A stretch of DNA of 40,505 nucleotides from Dietzia timorensis (GTDB lineage Bacteria > Actinomycetota > Actinomycetes > Mycobacteriales > Mycobacteriaceae): positions 1 to 40,505 of the forward strand of contig NZ_DYXM01000076.1 of assembly GCF_020742175.1 (NCBI RefSeq), given 5' to 3'. A program made the translations under genes and the position numbers. The notes under the pieces are model-generated. The model searched no databases, was not told the DNA's origin, and worked only from the letters and a program-made list of their open reading frames with translations. Every line of letters begins with the position of its first letter. Position 1 is the stretch's first letter. Shown here in pieces: positions 32,254 to 39,514 of this stretch.

Positions 32254-32829
32254 GGGCGATTCGGGAGGCAGGAGGCGGGCGGCGAAATCGGAGACGATGT
32301 CGTCGACGGACGCCTCCGGCATCAGCGGCCCGGTGAGCCGGTCGAAGAGCAGCCCCTCGATCGCATAGTGGAAGAGCGCGATGTCGCGGCGATCACCGGG
32401 CAGCCCGGCGGCATGATTGAACTCCACATCGCCCTCGAAGCCGGCACGTTTCCACTCCTGCAGCACCGCCGCGATCTCGGGGCGCCGCAGCGACTCGAGC
32501 CGCAACTCGAATAGTGCGATCGTCACCTCTCGATTGTCGAGTAGCCGATAGGCAATGTCGGCGAGGTATTCGGTGAATAGTTCCCGGGACGGCTCCTTGC
32601 CTTCGTGGGCCGCGAGAAACTCGGGCGTAGGTGCGAGGCGCTCGCCGATGCGCTCGACCAGGCTGGCAATCAACGCATCGCGGTTGCGAAAGTAGTTCGA
32701 CGCGGTCCCTACGGGAACGCCGGCACGACCGTCTATCGCGCGATGGGTGAGTCCCCGCGCCCCCTGCTCGGCGAGAATCCCCAAACCAGCATCGGCGAGT
32801 GCGTTGCGGCGATCGATATTACGAACCAT
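32251..32829 (-). CDS. TetR/AcrR family transcriptional regulator
   Basis: The protein of about 192 residues has an N-terminal helix-turn-helix (ALADAGLGILAEQGARGLTHRAIDGRAGVPVGTASNYFRNRDALIASLVER), typical of TetR repressors, and a C-terminal ligand and dimerisation domain. ATG 32829 is preferred: TATAGT ends seven bases upstream, suggesting a leaderless message; an in-frame TTG six codons earlier is the alternative. It is divergent from the DHFR/RibD-like reductase gene across about 75 bases that contain a palindrome, so it probably represses both itself and that gene. The ligand is unknown. Confidence 0.88.
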   Translation of the reverse strand: MVRNIDRRNALADAGLGILAEQGARGLTHRAIDGRAGVPVGTASNYFRNRDALIASLVERIGERLAPTPEFLAAHEGKEPSRELFTEYLADIAYRLLDNREVTIALFELRLESLRRPEIAAVLQEWKRAGFEGDVEFNHAAGLPGDRRDIALFHYAIEGLLFDRLTGPLMPEASVDDIVSDFAARLLPPESP

Positions 32830-32836
32830 GCGCACC

Positions 32837-32842
32837 ACTATA
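32837..32842 (-). promoter_or_regulatory. Candidate leaderless -10 element of tetR
   Basis: Minus-strand TATAGT ends seven bases before the tetR ATG. It overlaps the -35 of the divergent promoter, so both promoters share the same few bases. Confidence 0.5.
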
Positions 32843-32869
32843 GACAAACCACGACACCTGTCGTACTCT
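32841..32869 (+). promoter_or_regulatory. Candidate promoter of the DHFR/RibD-like gene
   Basis: TAGACA (32841-32846) and TACTCT (32864-32869) are 17 bases apart; the -35 matches at five of six positions, the -10 weakly. The spacer holds the palindrome described at 32851. Confidence 0.45.
32851..32864. promoter_or_regulatory. Palindromic operator between divergent tetR and reductase genes
   Basis: ACGACA and TGTCGT flank CC. It sits in the promoter spacer, the usual place for a TetR-type repressor site. The heptamer ACACCTG within it recurs at 32880-32886, near the predicted transcription start. Confidence 0.55.
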
Positions 32870-32904
32870 CGTCGTCACTACACCTGCAGTGGTTAGGAGC
32901 AATC

Positions 32905-33477
32905 ATGCGAGAACTCGTCTATTACGTTGCCGTCAGTATCGACGGCTATATTGCGGGACCGGATGGCGAGTTCGACGCCTTCATCTTCGAAGGGGACCAC
33001 ATCGAGTTCATCACCGCCGAGGTGCCCGACGCGATCCCTACGCACATCGCCGAACAGCTCGGCATCGCCCAGCGCCGGGAGCGGTTCGACACGGTGCTCT
33101 TGGGCGCCGGCACATACGCTGTTGGATTGCCGGATGCGCCGAGCCCATACCGGCACCTAAAGCAGTACGTATTCACCCACCGAGACCTGGCTCCGCAGGT
33201 GAACCTCACCGTCACCGCCGAGGATCCGGCGACGCTCGTGCGAGAGCTCAAGGCGCAAGAGGGAGCGGACATCTGGCTGTGCGGCGGCGGGAACCTCGCG
33301 GCTCAGCTCGACGGGGAGATCGATCGTCTCGTGCTCAAGCGAAATCCGATCGTATTCGGCGCCGGTATCCCGCTGTTCGCGCCCGGGACCTACGCGCCGG
33401 CGCAGTGGGACCGCGTTCGGACGGTCGCCTTCGACTCCGGCGTCGTGTTGGAGGAGTACGTCCGGCGTCAGGAATAG
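32905..33477 (+). CDS. Dihydrofolate reductase/RibD C-terminal family protein
   Basis: The 190-residue protein opens MRELVYYVAVSIDGYIAGPDGEFD, the DHFR-like/RibD-C start, and has a nucleotide-binding GADIWLCGGGNLAAQL segment followed by EIDRLVLKRNPIVFGAGIPLF, all hallmarks of the family. Members are NADPH-dependent reductases of pteridine- or flavin-related or unknown substrates; this one is not obviously FolA. ATG 32905 has TAGGAG at proper distance; an in-frame extension upstream crosses the promoter and is rejected. It is divergently paired with a TetR gene, which suggests inducible expression. Confidence 0.85.
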   Translation: MRELVYYVAVSIDGYIAGPDGEFDAFIFEGDHIEFITAEVPDAIPTHIAEQLGIAQRRERFDTVLLGAGTYAVGLPDAPSPYRHLKQYVFTHRDLAPQVNLTVTAEDPATLVRELKAQEGADIWLCGGGNLAAQLDGEIDRLVLKRNPIVFGAGIPLFAPGTYAPAQWDRVRTVAFDSGVVLEEYVRRQE

Positions 33478-33516
33478 GGGAAAGCCCCACACCTATGACG
33501 GCGGAGGTGACGATCC

Positions 33517-34650
33517 TTATCGCCCACGCGGATGGCCCGTGCGCAGGACCTCTCGGCCGAGGAAGTGCGAGATGCCGTCGACGACAGCGCGGGGGCGCGG
33601 ACCGGCGAACACGTCGAATCCGTGGTTTGCACCGGGAAGCTCCGCGTACGCGACCGCGGAGGGGGAGTGCTCGCGCAGGTAGCGGACGAATCGGCGGGCG
33701 CTATTCACGGAGATGAAGTTGTCGTGCGTGCCGTGGACGACGAGCACCGGCGGCGCGTCCGCGGCCGAGTAGTCGGCGGGGAGCGAGGAGGGCCGGTGGC
33801 CGCGTGGCTCGCCGTAGTAACGCCCGAAGTAGCCGTAGAGGCACACGGCGGCGGAGACGTGGGTGTCTGCGGATTCGAATCCGGGCTGGAACTCGGGAAG
33901 GTTCGGTGTGAGCGCGCACATCGCCGCCAGGTGTCCGCCGGCCGAGCTGCCGGAGACGACGACCGTCGCCGGGTCGAGCCCGTATTCGTCGGCGTTCTCG
34001 CGGGCGAAGGCGATGACCCGCTTGGCGTCGGCGAGATGTTCGGGGTACCCGGAGTGAGGGCGAAGCGCGTAGTTCGCGCTGATTACGACCCATCCCTGCG
34101 CGGCCATGCGGTACCAGAGGTGGCGGCCCTCCCAATATTTGTTCCCGCCGGAGAAGCCTCCGCCGTGGAAGAAGATCAGCACGGGTGCGGGGCCGGGATT
34201 GCGGCGGAGGCGGTACACGTCGAGGCGGTGTTCGCGGCCGCTGCCCGAGTACTGCACGTTCGAGATCCGCTCGACCCGCAGAGGTTTGATCGGGAATCCG
34301 AAAATCCCGGACCACCACTCGGTCGCGCTGTGCGGGGGAAGGCCGACGGATTCGGCGACCACCGGACGGGCGCGCAGCGTGCGGACATAGAGAACGCCCA
34401 TACCGGCGATGACGAGAACTGCGAGCGCGTAGAACGCCCAACCGGCAGGGCCCACCACGCCGTCAGCAGAACGGTAGGTCTGCACGGCGGTAATGGCGAA
34501 CGCGAGGAGAAACAGGAGCGGGAGCTCGCCCACGGCGACGCTGATGAGGAACACGGCCCGCGCGAGAAGAATCGGTCGGCGGGGCGGCCACAACACGGCC
34601 GCGACGACGAGGGCCCAGATGATGACGGTCACGAGAAAGCCGGTGGACAT
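33517..34650 (-). CDS. Membrane-anchored alpha/beta hydrolase (esterase/lipase)
   Basis: The protein has three N-terminal membrane helices (about residues 5-22, 30-55 and 68-89), then an alpha/beta-hydrolase domain of the HSL/carboxylesterase type. The oxyanion HGGG is at 162-165, the nucleophile S236 lies in GSSAGG, and Asp310 and His343 complete the triad. The topology would place the catalytic domain on one face of the membrane; which face is uncertain. ATG 34650 (MSTGFLV, 377 residues) is chosen; a GTG three codons earlier is possible. No ribosome-binding site is visible. It is divergent from the FAD oxidoreductase gene. Substrate unknown, likely an acyl ester. Confidence 0.85.
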   Translation of the reverse strand: MSTGFLVTVIIWALVVAAVLWPPRRPILLARAVFLISVAVGELPLLFLLAFAITAVQTYRSADGVVGPAGWAFYALAVLVIAGMGVLYVRTLRARPVVAESVGLPPHSATEWWSGIFGFPIKPLRVERISNVQYSGSGREHRLDVYRLRRNPGPAPVLIFFHGGGFSGGNKYWEGRHLWYRMAAQGWVVISANYALRPHSGYPEHLADAKRVIAFARENADEYGLDPATVVVSGSSAGGHLAAMCALTPNLPEFQPGFESADTHVSAAVCLYGYFGRYYGEPRGHRPSSLPADYSAADAPPVLVVHGTHDNFISVNSARRFVRYLREHSPSAVAYAELPGANHGFDVFAGPRPRAVVDGISHFLGREVLRTGHPRGR

Positions 34651-34798
34651 GGCACACACTTACTGCTGAGTTTGCTGCGTGCGCCCATTGTTGCCGACGC
34701 CGGGGCGAAGCGCACGGAATTCTGCGATTCCGGCGCACCTGCGAGGAGAAGATTCCGGAACGTCGGCATGGAAATCCCACCGAACCGACAAGCGAAAC

Positions 34799-34812
34799 TG
34801 AAACACGTTCTA
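34799..34812. promoter_or_regulatory. KstR-like operator in the FAD-oxidoreductase promoter
   Basis: TGAAACACGTTCTA fits the KstR consensus TnnAACnnGTTnnA at every fixed position. The other strand reads TAGAACGTGTTTCA, close to the best known sites. It overlaps the -10 element TAGTAT by two bases, a position that would block transcription. KstR is the TetR repressor of steroid catabolism in mycobacteria and rhodococci. Confidence 0.6.
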
Positions 34813-34816
34813 GTAT
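34811..34816 (+). promoter_or_regulatory. Candidate leaderless -10 element of the FAD oxidoreductase gene
   Basis: TAGTAT ends six bases before the ATG at 34823; no Shine-Dalgarno site is present. Confidence 0.5.
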
Positions 34817-34822
34817 CGTCTT

Positions 34823-36283
34823 ATGGCTTCTTCCAGCGACACCACCACAACCGAATCCACCGACGTTCTCGTCCTCGGCAGCGGCATCGCGGGGATCTGC
34901 GCCGCGATCGAGGCGGCCGAGGCGGGCGCGAAGGTCATCGTGCTCGAGGGGGCCTCGGGCCTCGGCGGCGCGTCCGCGCAGTCGGGAGGCGAGATCTATC
35001 TCGGCGGCGGAACGGGTACGCAGCGCGCGGTGGGAATGGAGGATTCCGTCGAGGCGATGAAGGCGTTCCTCGCCGCGGCCCTCGGTCCGAACGCGGACGA
35101 GGAGAAGATCGAGGCCTATTGCGACGGCGCCATCGAGCACCACGACTGGCTACTTGGCCACGGCCTCGAATTCCGCCACGAGGTGTGGGACGAGCCGACG
35201 TGGATGCCGAGCACCGAGGTCGGGCTCATGTGGATGGGCGAGCGCGCGAAGCCGTTCTCCGATGTCGCCCGGCCCGCCGCGCGCGGCCACCGCCCACCGC
35301 AGGGCATGTTCGCCGGGGAAACGCTCATGGCGCGGCTCCTCGCGGCAGCCGAAAAGGCGGGAATCGACATCCGCACCGAGATCAAGGCGCGAAGTCTCGT
35401 CCGCGAATCCGGCGACCCGGCGACTCCGGTGTGCGGCGTCATCGCGACGAATTTCGGGAAGGAACTCGAGTTCCGTGCCGGCGCGGTGATCATCGCGACC
35501 GGCGGCTTCGTGGACAACGAGCGGATGCTCGAGCAGTGGGCGCCGCAGCAGGTCGGGAAGGGCAAGGTCACCGACGGCCACAGTGACGGCTCGGGGATCG
35601 AGATGGCGATGCGCGCGGGCGCCGCCGTACGACGGATGCACCAGACCGAGACCGCCCTGCCCGTCGCGGCCCCGCTGGTCACGAACGGTTTTCTGGTTGA
35701 CGGCGGTGGCCGGAGATTCATCAACGAGGACCGCTATCCCGGGCTGTACTCGCACGCCGCCGTCCACCATCGCCCGGCGCCGACGTGGATCATCGTCGAC
35801 GAGGACATCGTCGACGCCGTCCCCGAAACCGAGCTGTGGGGAATGCGGCCGGCGCACGTCGCGGAGACCATCGAGGAGCTCGCGCGCGATTGCGGACTGC
35901 CTGAGCGAGGGCTTGCCGATACCCTCGCCGAGTACAACGCCGACGCCGAGGCCGGCGAGGACAAGGCGTTCGGCAAGGAGGCGAGGTTCCTCAAGCCGCT
36001 CAAGTCCCCGTACGGCGCCTATCCGACCGGTAACGGAATGCGCAAGGGGCTCATGGGTTCGGAATCGATGCCGCAGGGCTTCACGCTGGGCGGACTCCAC
36101 ACCGATCTCGAGTCGCGGGTCCTCGATCTGGCCGGCGAGCCGATCGCGGGACTGTACGCCGCCGGACGCGCCACCCACGGCCTGCACGGGGAGGGATATA
36201 TTTCGGGTACATCCCTCGGCGATGGATCGTTCTTCGGCCGCCGGGCGGGACGAAACGCGGCGAAGGAGTCGATACATGAGTAA
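34823..36283 (+). CDS. FAD-dependent oxidoreductase of the fumarate reductase/3-ketosteroid dehydrogenase family
   Basis: The 486-residue flavoprotein has the dinucleotide-binding motif VLVLGSGIAGICAA (glycines 19, 21, 24), an acidic E42 for ribose binding, the flavin-contacting GLGGASAQSGGEIYLGGG, and the C-terminal GLYAAGRATHGLHGEGYISGTSLGDGSFFGRRAGRNAA. This is FAD_binding_2 architecture, shared by fumarate and urocanate reductases and 3-ketosteroid delta1-dehydrogenases. It is about 80 residues shorter than typical KstD, so the exact substrate cannot be assigned. A KstR-like operator in its promoter favours a steroid or related lipid. It overlaps the thioesterase gene by eight bases. Confidence 0.85.
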   Translation: MASSSDTTTTESTDVLVLGSGIAGICAAIEAAEAGAKVIVLEGASGLGGASAQSGGEIYLGGGTGTQRAVGMEDSVEAMKAFLAAALGPNADEEKIEAYCDGAIEHHDWLLGHGLEFRHEVWDEPTWMPSTEVGLMWMGERAKPFSDVARPAARGHRPPQGMFAGETLMARLLAAAEKAGIDIRTEIKARSLVRESGDPATPVCGVIATNFGKELEFRAGAVIIATGGFVDNERMLEQWAPQQVGKGKVTDGHSDGSGIEMAMRAGAAVRRMHQTETALPVAAPLVTNGFLVDGGGRRFINEDRYPGLYSHAAVHHRPAPTWIIVDEDIVDAVPETELWGMRPAHVAETIEELARDCGLPERGLADTLAEYNADAEAGEDKAFGKEARFLKPLKSPYGAYPTGNGMRKGLMGSESMPQGFTLGGLHTDLESRVLDLAGEPIAGLYAAGRATHGLHGEGYISGTSLGDGSFFGRRAGRNAAKESIHE

Positions 36284-37040
36284 GGACACGTCCGCCGAGG
36301 ACCCGTGGCACAGCGGAGGCAAGCTGCACCCGGTCCTCGGTACGCGCGACCCGCAGCTCGCGGACGCGCAGCGCGTGTGGGGCGAGGATTTCGAGCCCGT
36401 GGATCTCAGCGAGCTCGAGGGCGCGGACCCACACCTCGAGGACGTGGGCGAGCAGATGCGCCGGTTGCGCGATGCGCTCACCGGGATCGCCGATAGCGGC
36501 GCGGATCTCGCCGAGGCGGCCGAACTCCTACGCCGCGCCGCCGACATCGTCGAACCGCAGTCGCCCGACCAGGCCACGCGCCTGGCGAGCCAGTGGCGCA
36601 AGGGCGGTCCGGGTGCGCGGCGGACCAATCCGGTCGGTGGCACCGAGAACGTCATCGCCCCGCCGCTTCGCGCCTTCGGCAACCCCGACGGTTCGGTGTC
36701 CGCGCGCATCACGCTCGGCCTGCCGTACCAAGGCCCCCCGGGCTGCGTGCACGGGGGAATGAGCGCGTTGATGCTCGATCACCTCTTCGGATTCGCCAAC
36801 CACTGGGTGGGGCTCCGCGGGATGACGGCGCACTACGAGATCGACTACCGGAAGCCGACCCCGCTGCTCGAGCCTCTGGACATGAAGGCGTGGGTGGAGA
36901 GCCACGAGGGCCGCAAGATCTGGGTGCGGGCGACCATCGAATCGGGCGGGGAGCTGCGCGTCGAGGCGCGCGCCCTGTTCATTTCGGCCAATGTTCCGCT
37001 GCCGGGACGAGACGCCACCGCCCCGGGCGAGGAGCGCTAG
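36276..37040 (+). CDS. Hotdog-fold thioesterase (PaaI-like)
   Basis: The 254-residue protein has an N-terminal helical region of about 110 residues and a C-terminal 4HBT hotdog domain (PYQGPPGCVHGGMSALMLDHLFGFANHW, then HYEIDYRKPTPL), the pattern of acyl-CoA thioesterases, where HGG and the following Asp are the usual catalytic elements. The ATG lies inside the end of the FAD gene, with GAAGGAG upstream, so the two are translationally coupled and probably act on the same acyl-CoA pathway. Its stop overlaps the convergent TetR gene by four bases. Confidence 0.85.
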   Translation: MSKDTSAEDPWHSGGKLHPVLGTRDPQLADAQRVWGEDFEPVDLSELEGADPHLEDVGEQMRRLRDALTGIADSGADLAEAAELLRRAADIVEPQSPDQATRLASQWRKGGPGARRTNPVGGTENVIAPPLRAFGNPDGSVSARITLGLPYQGPPGCVHGGMSALMLDHLFGFANHWVGLRGMTAHYEIDYRKPTPLLEPLDMKAWVESHEGRKIWVRATIESGGELRVEARALFISANVPLPGRDATAPGEER

Positions 37041-37636
37041 GAGCTCGTAGCGCTCCGGTCGACGGCGCTCGCCGCTTCGAGGCCGGGCGCGATGATCGTC
37101 GCCAGGCCCTCGGCGATGCCGGAGAGGTCCTTCGGCGGGCTCGATACGAAGGAGATACCGACGCGCGCGATGACCTCGGCCGTCCACCGGGCGACGTTGT
37201 CCTCGATGTGCATCCAGCTGCTGGTGAATGCGGGTTTGAGCACCTGGGTAGCGCGCGCGATGAGCGGCTCGGCCTCGGTGGAGATGAGCGCGAGAAGATC
37301 TGGCTTCGTCTCGCCGGAGAGCAGCGCGATGATGAGCGGGTCGTGCCCAGATTGGGAGAGGAAGGCCTGGATGCCCTCGCTCAGGCCGGTGGCGATATCC
37401 CCCGGATATGCCTCGATCTGGGTGCGCACGGCGCTGGCGAACGTCTCGGCCAGCTGTAGGGCGTAGGCCTTGGCCAGGCCCTGGCGGTTACCGAAGGCGC
37501 TGTAGAGCGTCTGCCGGCTCATCTTCGCCTCGCGGGCGACATCCGCCATCGTCACCTCAGACCAGTCTCGCCCCCGCAGCAGGGAGGTGAGGGCTGCGAA
37601 GGCGAGAGTCCGGTTCGTGGTGCGCGCATCTGCCAT
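37037..37636 (-). CDS. alkX: TetR family regulator, AlkX-like
   Basis: The 199-residue protein has an N-terminal helix-turn-helix (AFAALTSLLRGRDWSEVTMADVAREAKMSRQTLYSAFGNRQGLAKAYALQL) and a ligand-binding C-terminal domain. It starts 10 bases after the alkB-rubredoxin stop and is surely in the same operon. In Dietzia a TetR regulator, AlkX, encoded next to alkW1 represses the alkane hydroxylase and is released by fatty acids; the arrangement here is the same. The name is an inference from context. ATG 37636 is chosen because the frame upstream runs through alkB. Confidence 0.8.
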   Translation of the reverse strand: MADARTTNRTLAFAALTSLLRGRDWSEVTMADVAREAKMSRQTLYSAFGNRQGLAKAYALQLAETFASAVRTQIEAYPGDIATGLSEGIQAFLSQSGHDPLIIALLSGETKPDLLALISTEAEPLIARATQVLKPAFTSSWMHIEDNVARWTAEVIARVGISFVSSPPKDLSGIAEGLATIIAPGLEAASAVDRSATSS

Positions 37637-37646
37637 GCGCACCAAT

Positions 37647-39227
37647 TTACGCGACGGGAAGGAAGTCGATCTTCTCCCGCACGCCACAGTCGGGGCATTG
37701 CCAGTCGTTCGGGATGTCCGACCACGGCGTACCCGGGGCGAATCCCTCGCGGGGCTCGCCCTTCGACTCGATGTAGTGGTGCCCGCAATTGGGGCACACG
37801 TACGTTCCGATCGGGGAGGTACCGGCGGCCAGGGCCTTGTCGGCGTCGGTGTCCTCGACGAGCGTCGCGGTACCGCCGACCTGAGATCCGGCGCGTCCGG
37901 CGTCATTGGTGGTGGGGGTGTGCTTCGCGACGATGCGGTCGTGGAAAAGCGGGTCGATGTTCGCGCGGTGGACGTCGCCGCCGTAGTGGGCGAGCACGCG
38001 CTTATCCATCACCTTGCGCCACAGCGGCGGGACGTGTGCGAGGACGATCATCGTCGCGTAGCCGGCGGGCAGCTGCGGCGCCTCGTCGATGGTGCGAAGC
38101 ACCTGGAAGCGGCGCATCGGGTTTGCGTGGTGGTCCGAGTGGCGCTGCAGGTGGAACAGGAAGATGTTGGTGACCATGTGGTCGCTGTTCCAGGAATGTT
38201 CGGCACGGCAGCGCTGGTAGCGGCCCTTGTTCGTCTTCTGACGGAGGAGACCGTAGTGCTCCAGGTAGTTGACGACCTCGAGGAGCGAGAACCCGTAGAT
38301 GGCCTGCACGATGAGCCACGGGAGGACGGCCCAGCCGAAGATCGCGGTGAGCGCGGCGAATAGCACGACGGACATGGCCCACGCGCTGAGGTTGTCGTTG
38401 CGCAGCGTCCAGGGGCTCTTGTCCATGCGCGCGAGACGGTCCTTTTCGAGGCCCCATGCCGAGCGCAGCGAGCCGAAGACCGAGCGCGGCAGGAAGCGGT
38501 AGTAGGACTCGCCGAGGCGCGAGGACGCGGGGTCCTCCGGGGTGGCGACACGCGCGTGGTGGCCGCGGTTGTGCTCGACGAAGAAGTGACCGTAGAAGGT
38601 GGTCGCGAGCGTGATGCGCGAGGCCCACTTCTCGCCGGACTCGATTTTGTGGCCGAGCTCGTGCGCGGTGTTGATGCCGATGCCGCCGGCGATGCCCGCT
38701 GCGAGCATGACACCGAGCTTGCCGACGATGTGCATCGAGCCCTCATGGCCGAGCCACGAGAGGTCGTTCGCGGTCCACAGGTAGCAGGCCATGATGAGCG
38801 TGGCGTACTGCAGCGGGACGTAGGCGTACACGACCCAGCGGTAGTACTTGTCCGCCTCGAGGCGCTCGCGCACCTCCTCCGGCGGGTTCGAGCCGTCGCG
38901 GCCGAAGCGGTAGTCCTGGATCGGGATGAAGACGAAGACCATGACCCACGGCAGGAACATCGTGAGCGTGGCGAGCACCGTCCACGGCGTCTCCACGCCC
39001 AGGAAGGAGTTGTTCGCGAGCCAGTTGAACGCTGCGAAGAAGGCGAGCGCGGGGAAGAGCATGCCCGCGGGGATCAGCCCGAGTAGCCAGAGGTGGCGCT
39101 TCGGGTCGGTCCAGTTGTAGGGATCGACGTCGGGGCTGACGTGATCGTGATGGTGATGGCCGTGTTCGTGGTCGTGGCCATCGAAGTCTTCTTCGTGCTG
39201 CTGGTGATCTGAGACGCTGTGCGACAT
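37647..39227 (-). CDS. alkB: Alkane 1-monooxygenase-rubredoxin fusion (AlkB-Rd)
   Basis: AlkB is a membrane di-iron enzyme that hydroxylates the end carbon of alkanes. In this 526-residue protein its histidine boxes are HELGHK (189-194), EHNRGHH (218-224), NYLEHYGL (320-327) and LQRHSDHH (360-367), set among six membrane helices. A linker of about 50 residues joins a C-terminal rubredoxin with CPNCG and CPDCG (Cys 478, 481, 511, 514), the electron donor normally made separately. The first 30 residues hold ten histidines (HDHEHGHHHHDH). ATG 39227 is preferred over longer readings because GGAGGGG lies just upstream. Such fusions are known from Dietzia and a few other actinobacteria. A ferredoxin or rubredoxin reductase is not in the window. 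Confidence 0.95.
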   Translation of the reverse strand: MSHSVSDHQQHEEDFDGHDHEHGHHHHDHVSPDVDPYNWTDPKRHLWLLGLIPAGMLFPALAFFAAFNWLANNSFLGVETPWTVLATLTMFLPWVMVFVFIPIQDYRFGRDGSNPPEEVRERLEADKYYRWVVYAYVPLQYATLIMACYLWTANDLSWLGHEGSMHIVGKLGVMLAAGIAGGIGINTAHELGHKIESGEKWASRITLATTFYGHFFVEHNRGHHARVATPEDPASSRLGESYYRFLPRSVFGSLRSAWGLEKDRLARMDKSPWTLRNDNLSAWAMSVVLFAALTAIFGWAVLPWLIVQAIYGFSLLEVVNYLEHYGLLRQKTNKGRYQRCRAEHSWNSDHMVTNIFLFHLQRHSDHHANPMRRFQVLRTIDEAPQLPAGYATMIVLAHVPPLWRKVMDKRVLAHYGGDVHRANIDPLFHDRIVAKHTPTTNDAGRAGSQVGGTATLVEDTDADKALAAGTSPIGTYVCPNCGHHYIESKGEPREGFAPGTPWSDIPNDWQCPDCGVREKIDFLPVA

Positions 39228-39337
39228 CTTCTCACCCCTCCGATCGTCCGGGAGAGCCACGCCGGAACGCGTCTCTCGAAACATCGCGTGGTGGTGATCA
39301 TTGACAAACTGTGACCAATACCACTGGTAATGCATCA

Positions 39338-39370
39338 TGTTAGACAAACAAGTTTCAAATGTCTAGACAT
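39338..39370. promoter_or_regulatory. Candidate AlkX operator region upstream of alkB
   Basis: ATGTCTAGACAT (39359-39370) is a perfect 12-base palindrome. A related TGTTAGACA starts at 39338, so the two TGT motifs are 22 bases apart, two helical turns. On the plus strand TTCAAA (39354-39359) and AATAAT (39377-39382) form a 17-base-spaced promoter for the ABC gene with the palindrome in its spacer. The minus-strand alkB promoter is likely to overlap. Binding by the TetR encoded downstream of alkB is inferred. Confidence 0.5.
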
Positions 39371-39514
39371 GAGACGAATAATTGTCCAACCGGATGGGAA
39401 AGCTGCAGGGTCCGGGTGAGGGGCACAAGGAATCAATACGCGCGGCACCGCGTTGACGCAGAGGGGACCGGCGCACGTGTTCGGCCCTGCTCCACCTGGA
39501 GAGAGGAGGGCCGA

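Noticed and set aside
33532..35586. 684-codon plus-strand frame spanning the esterase and FAD genes
   Set aside because: It runs antisense through the esterase and out of frame through the FAD gene; both of these have complete catalytic motifs.
35150..36712. 520-codon minus-strand frame opposite the FAD and thioesterase genes
   Set aside because: Shadow of two overlapping genes with clear family motifs.
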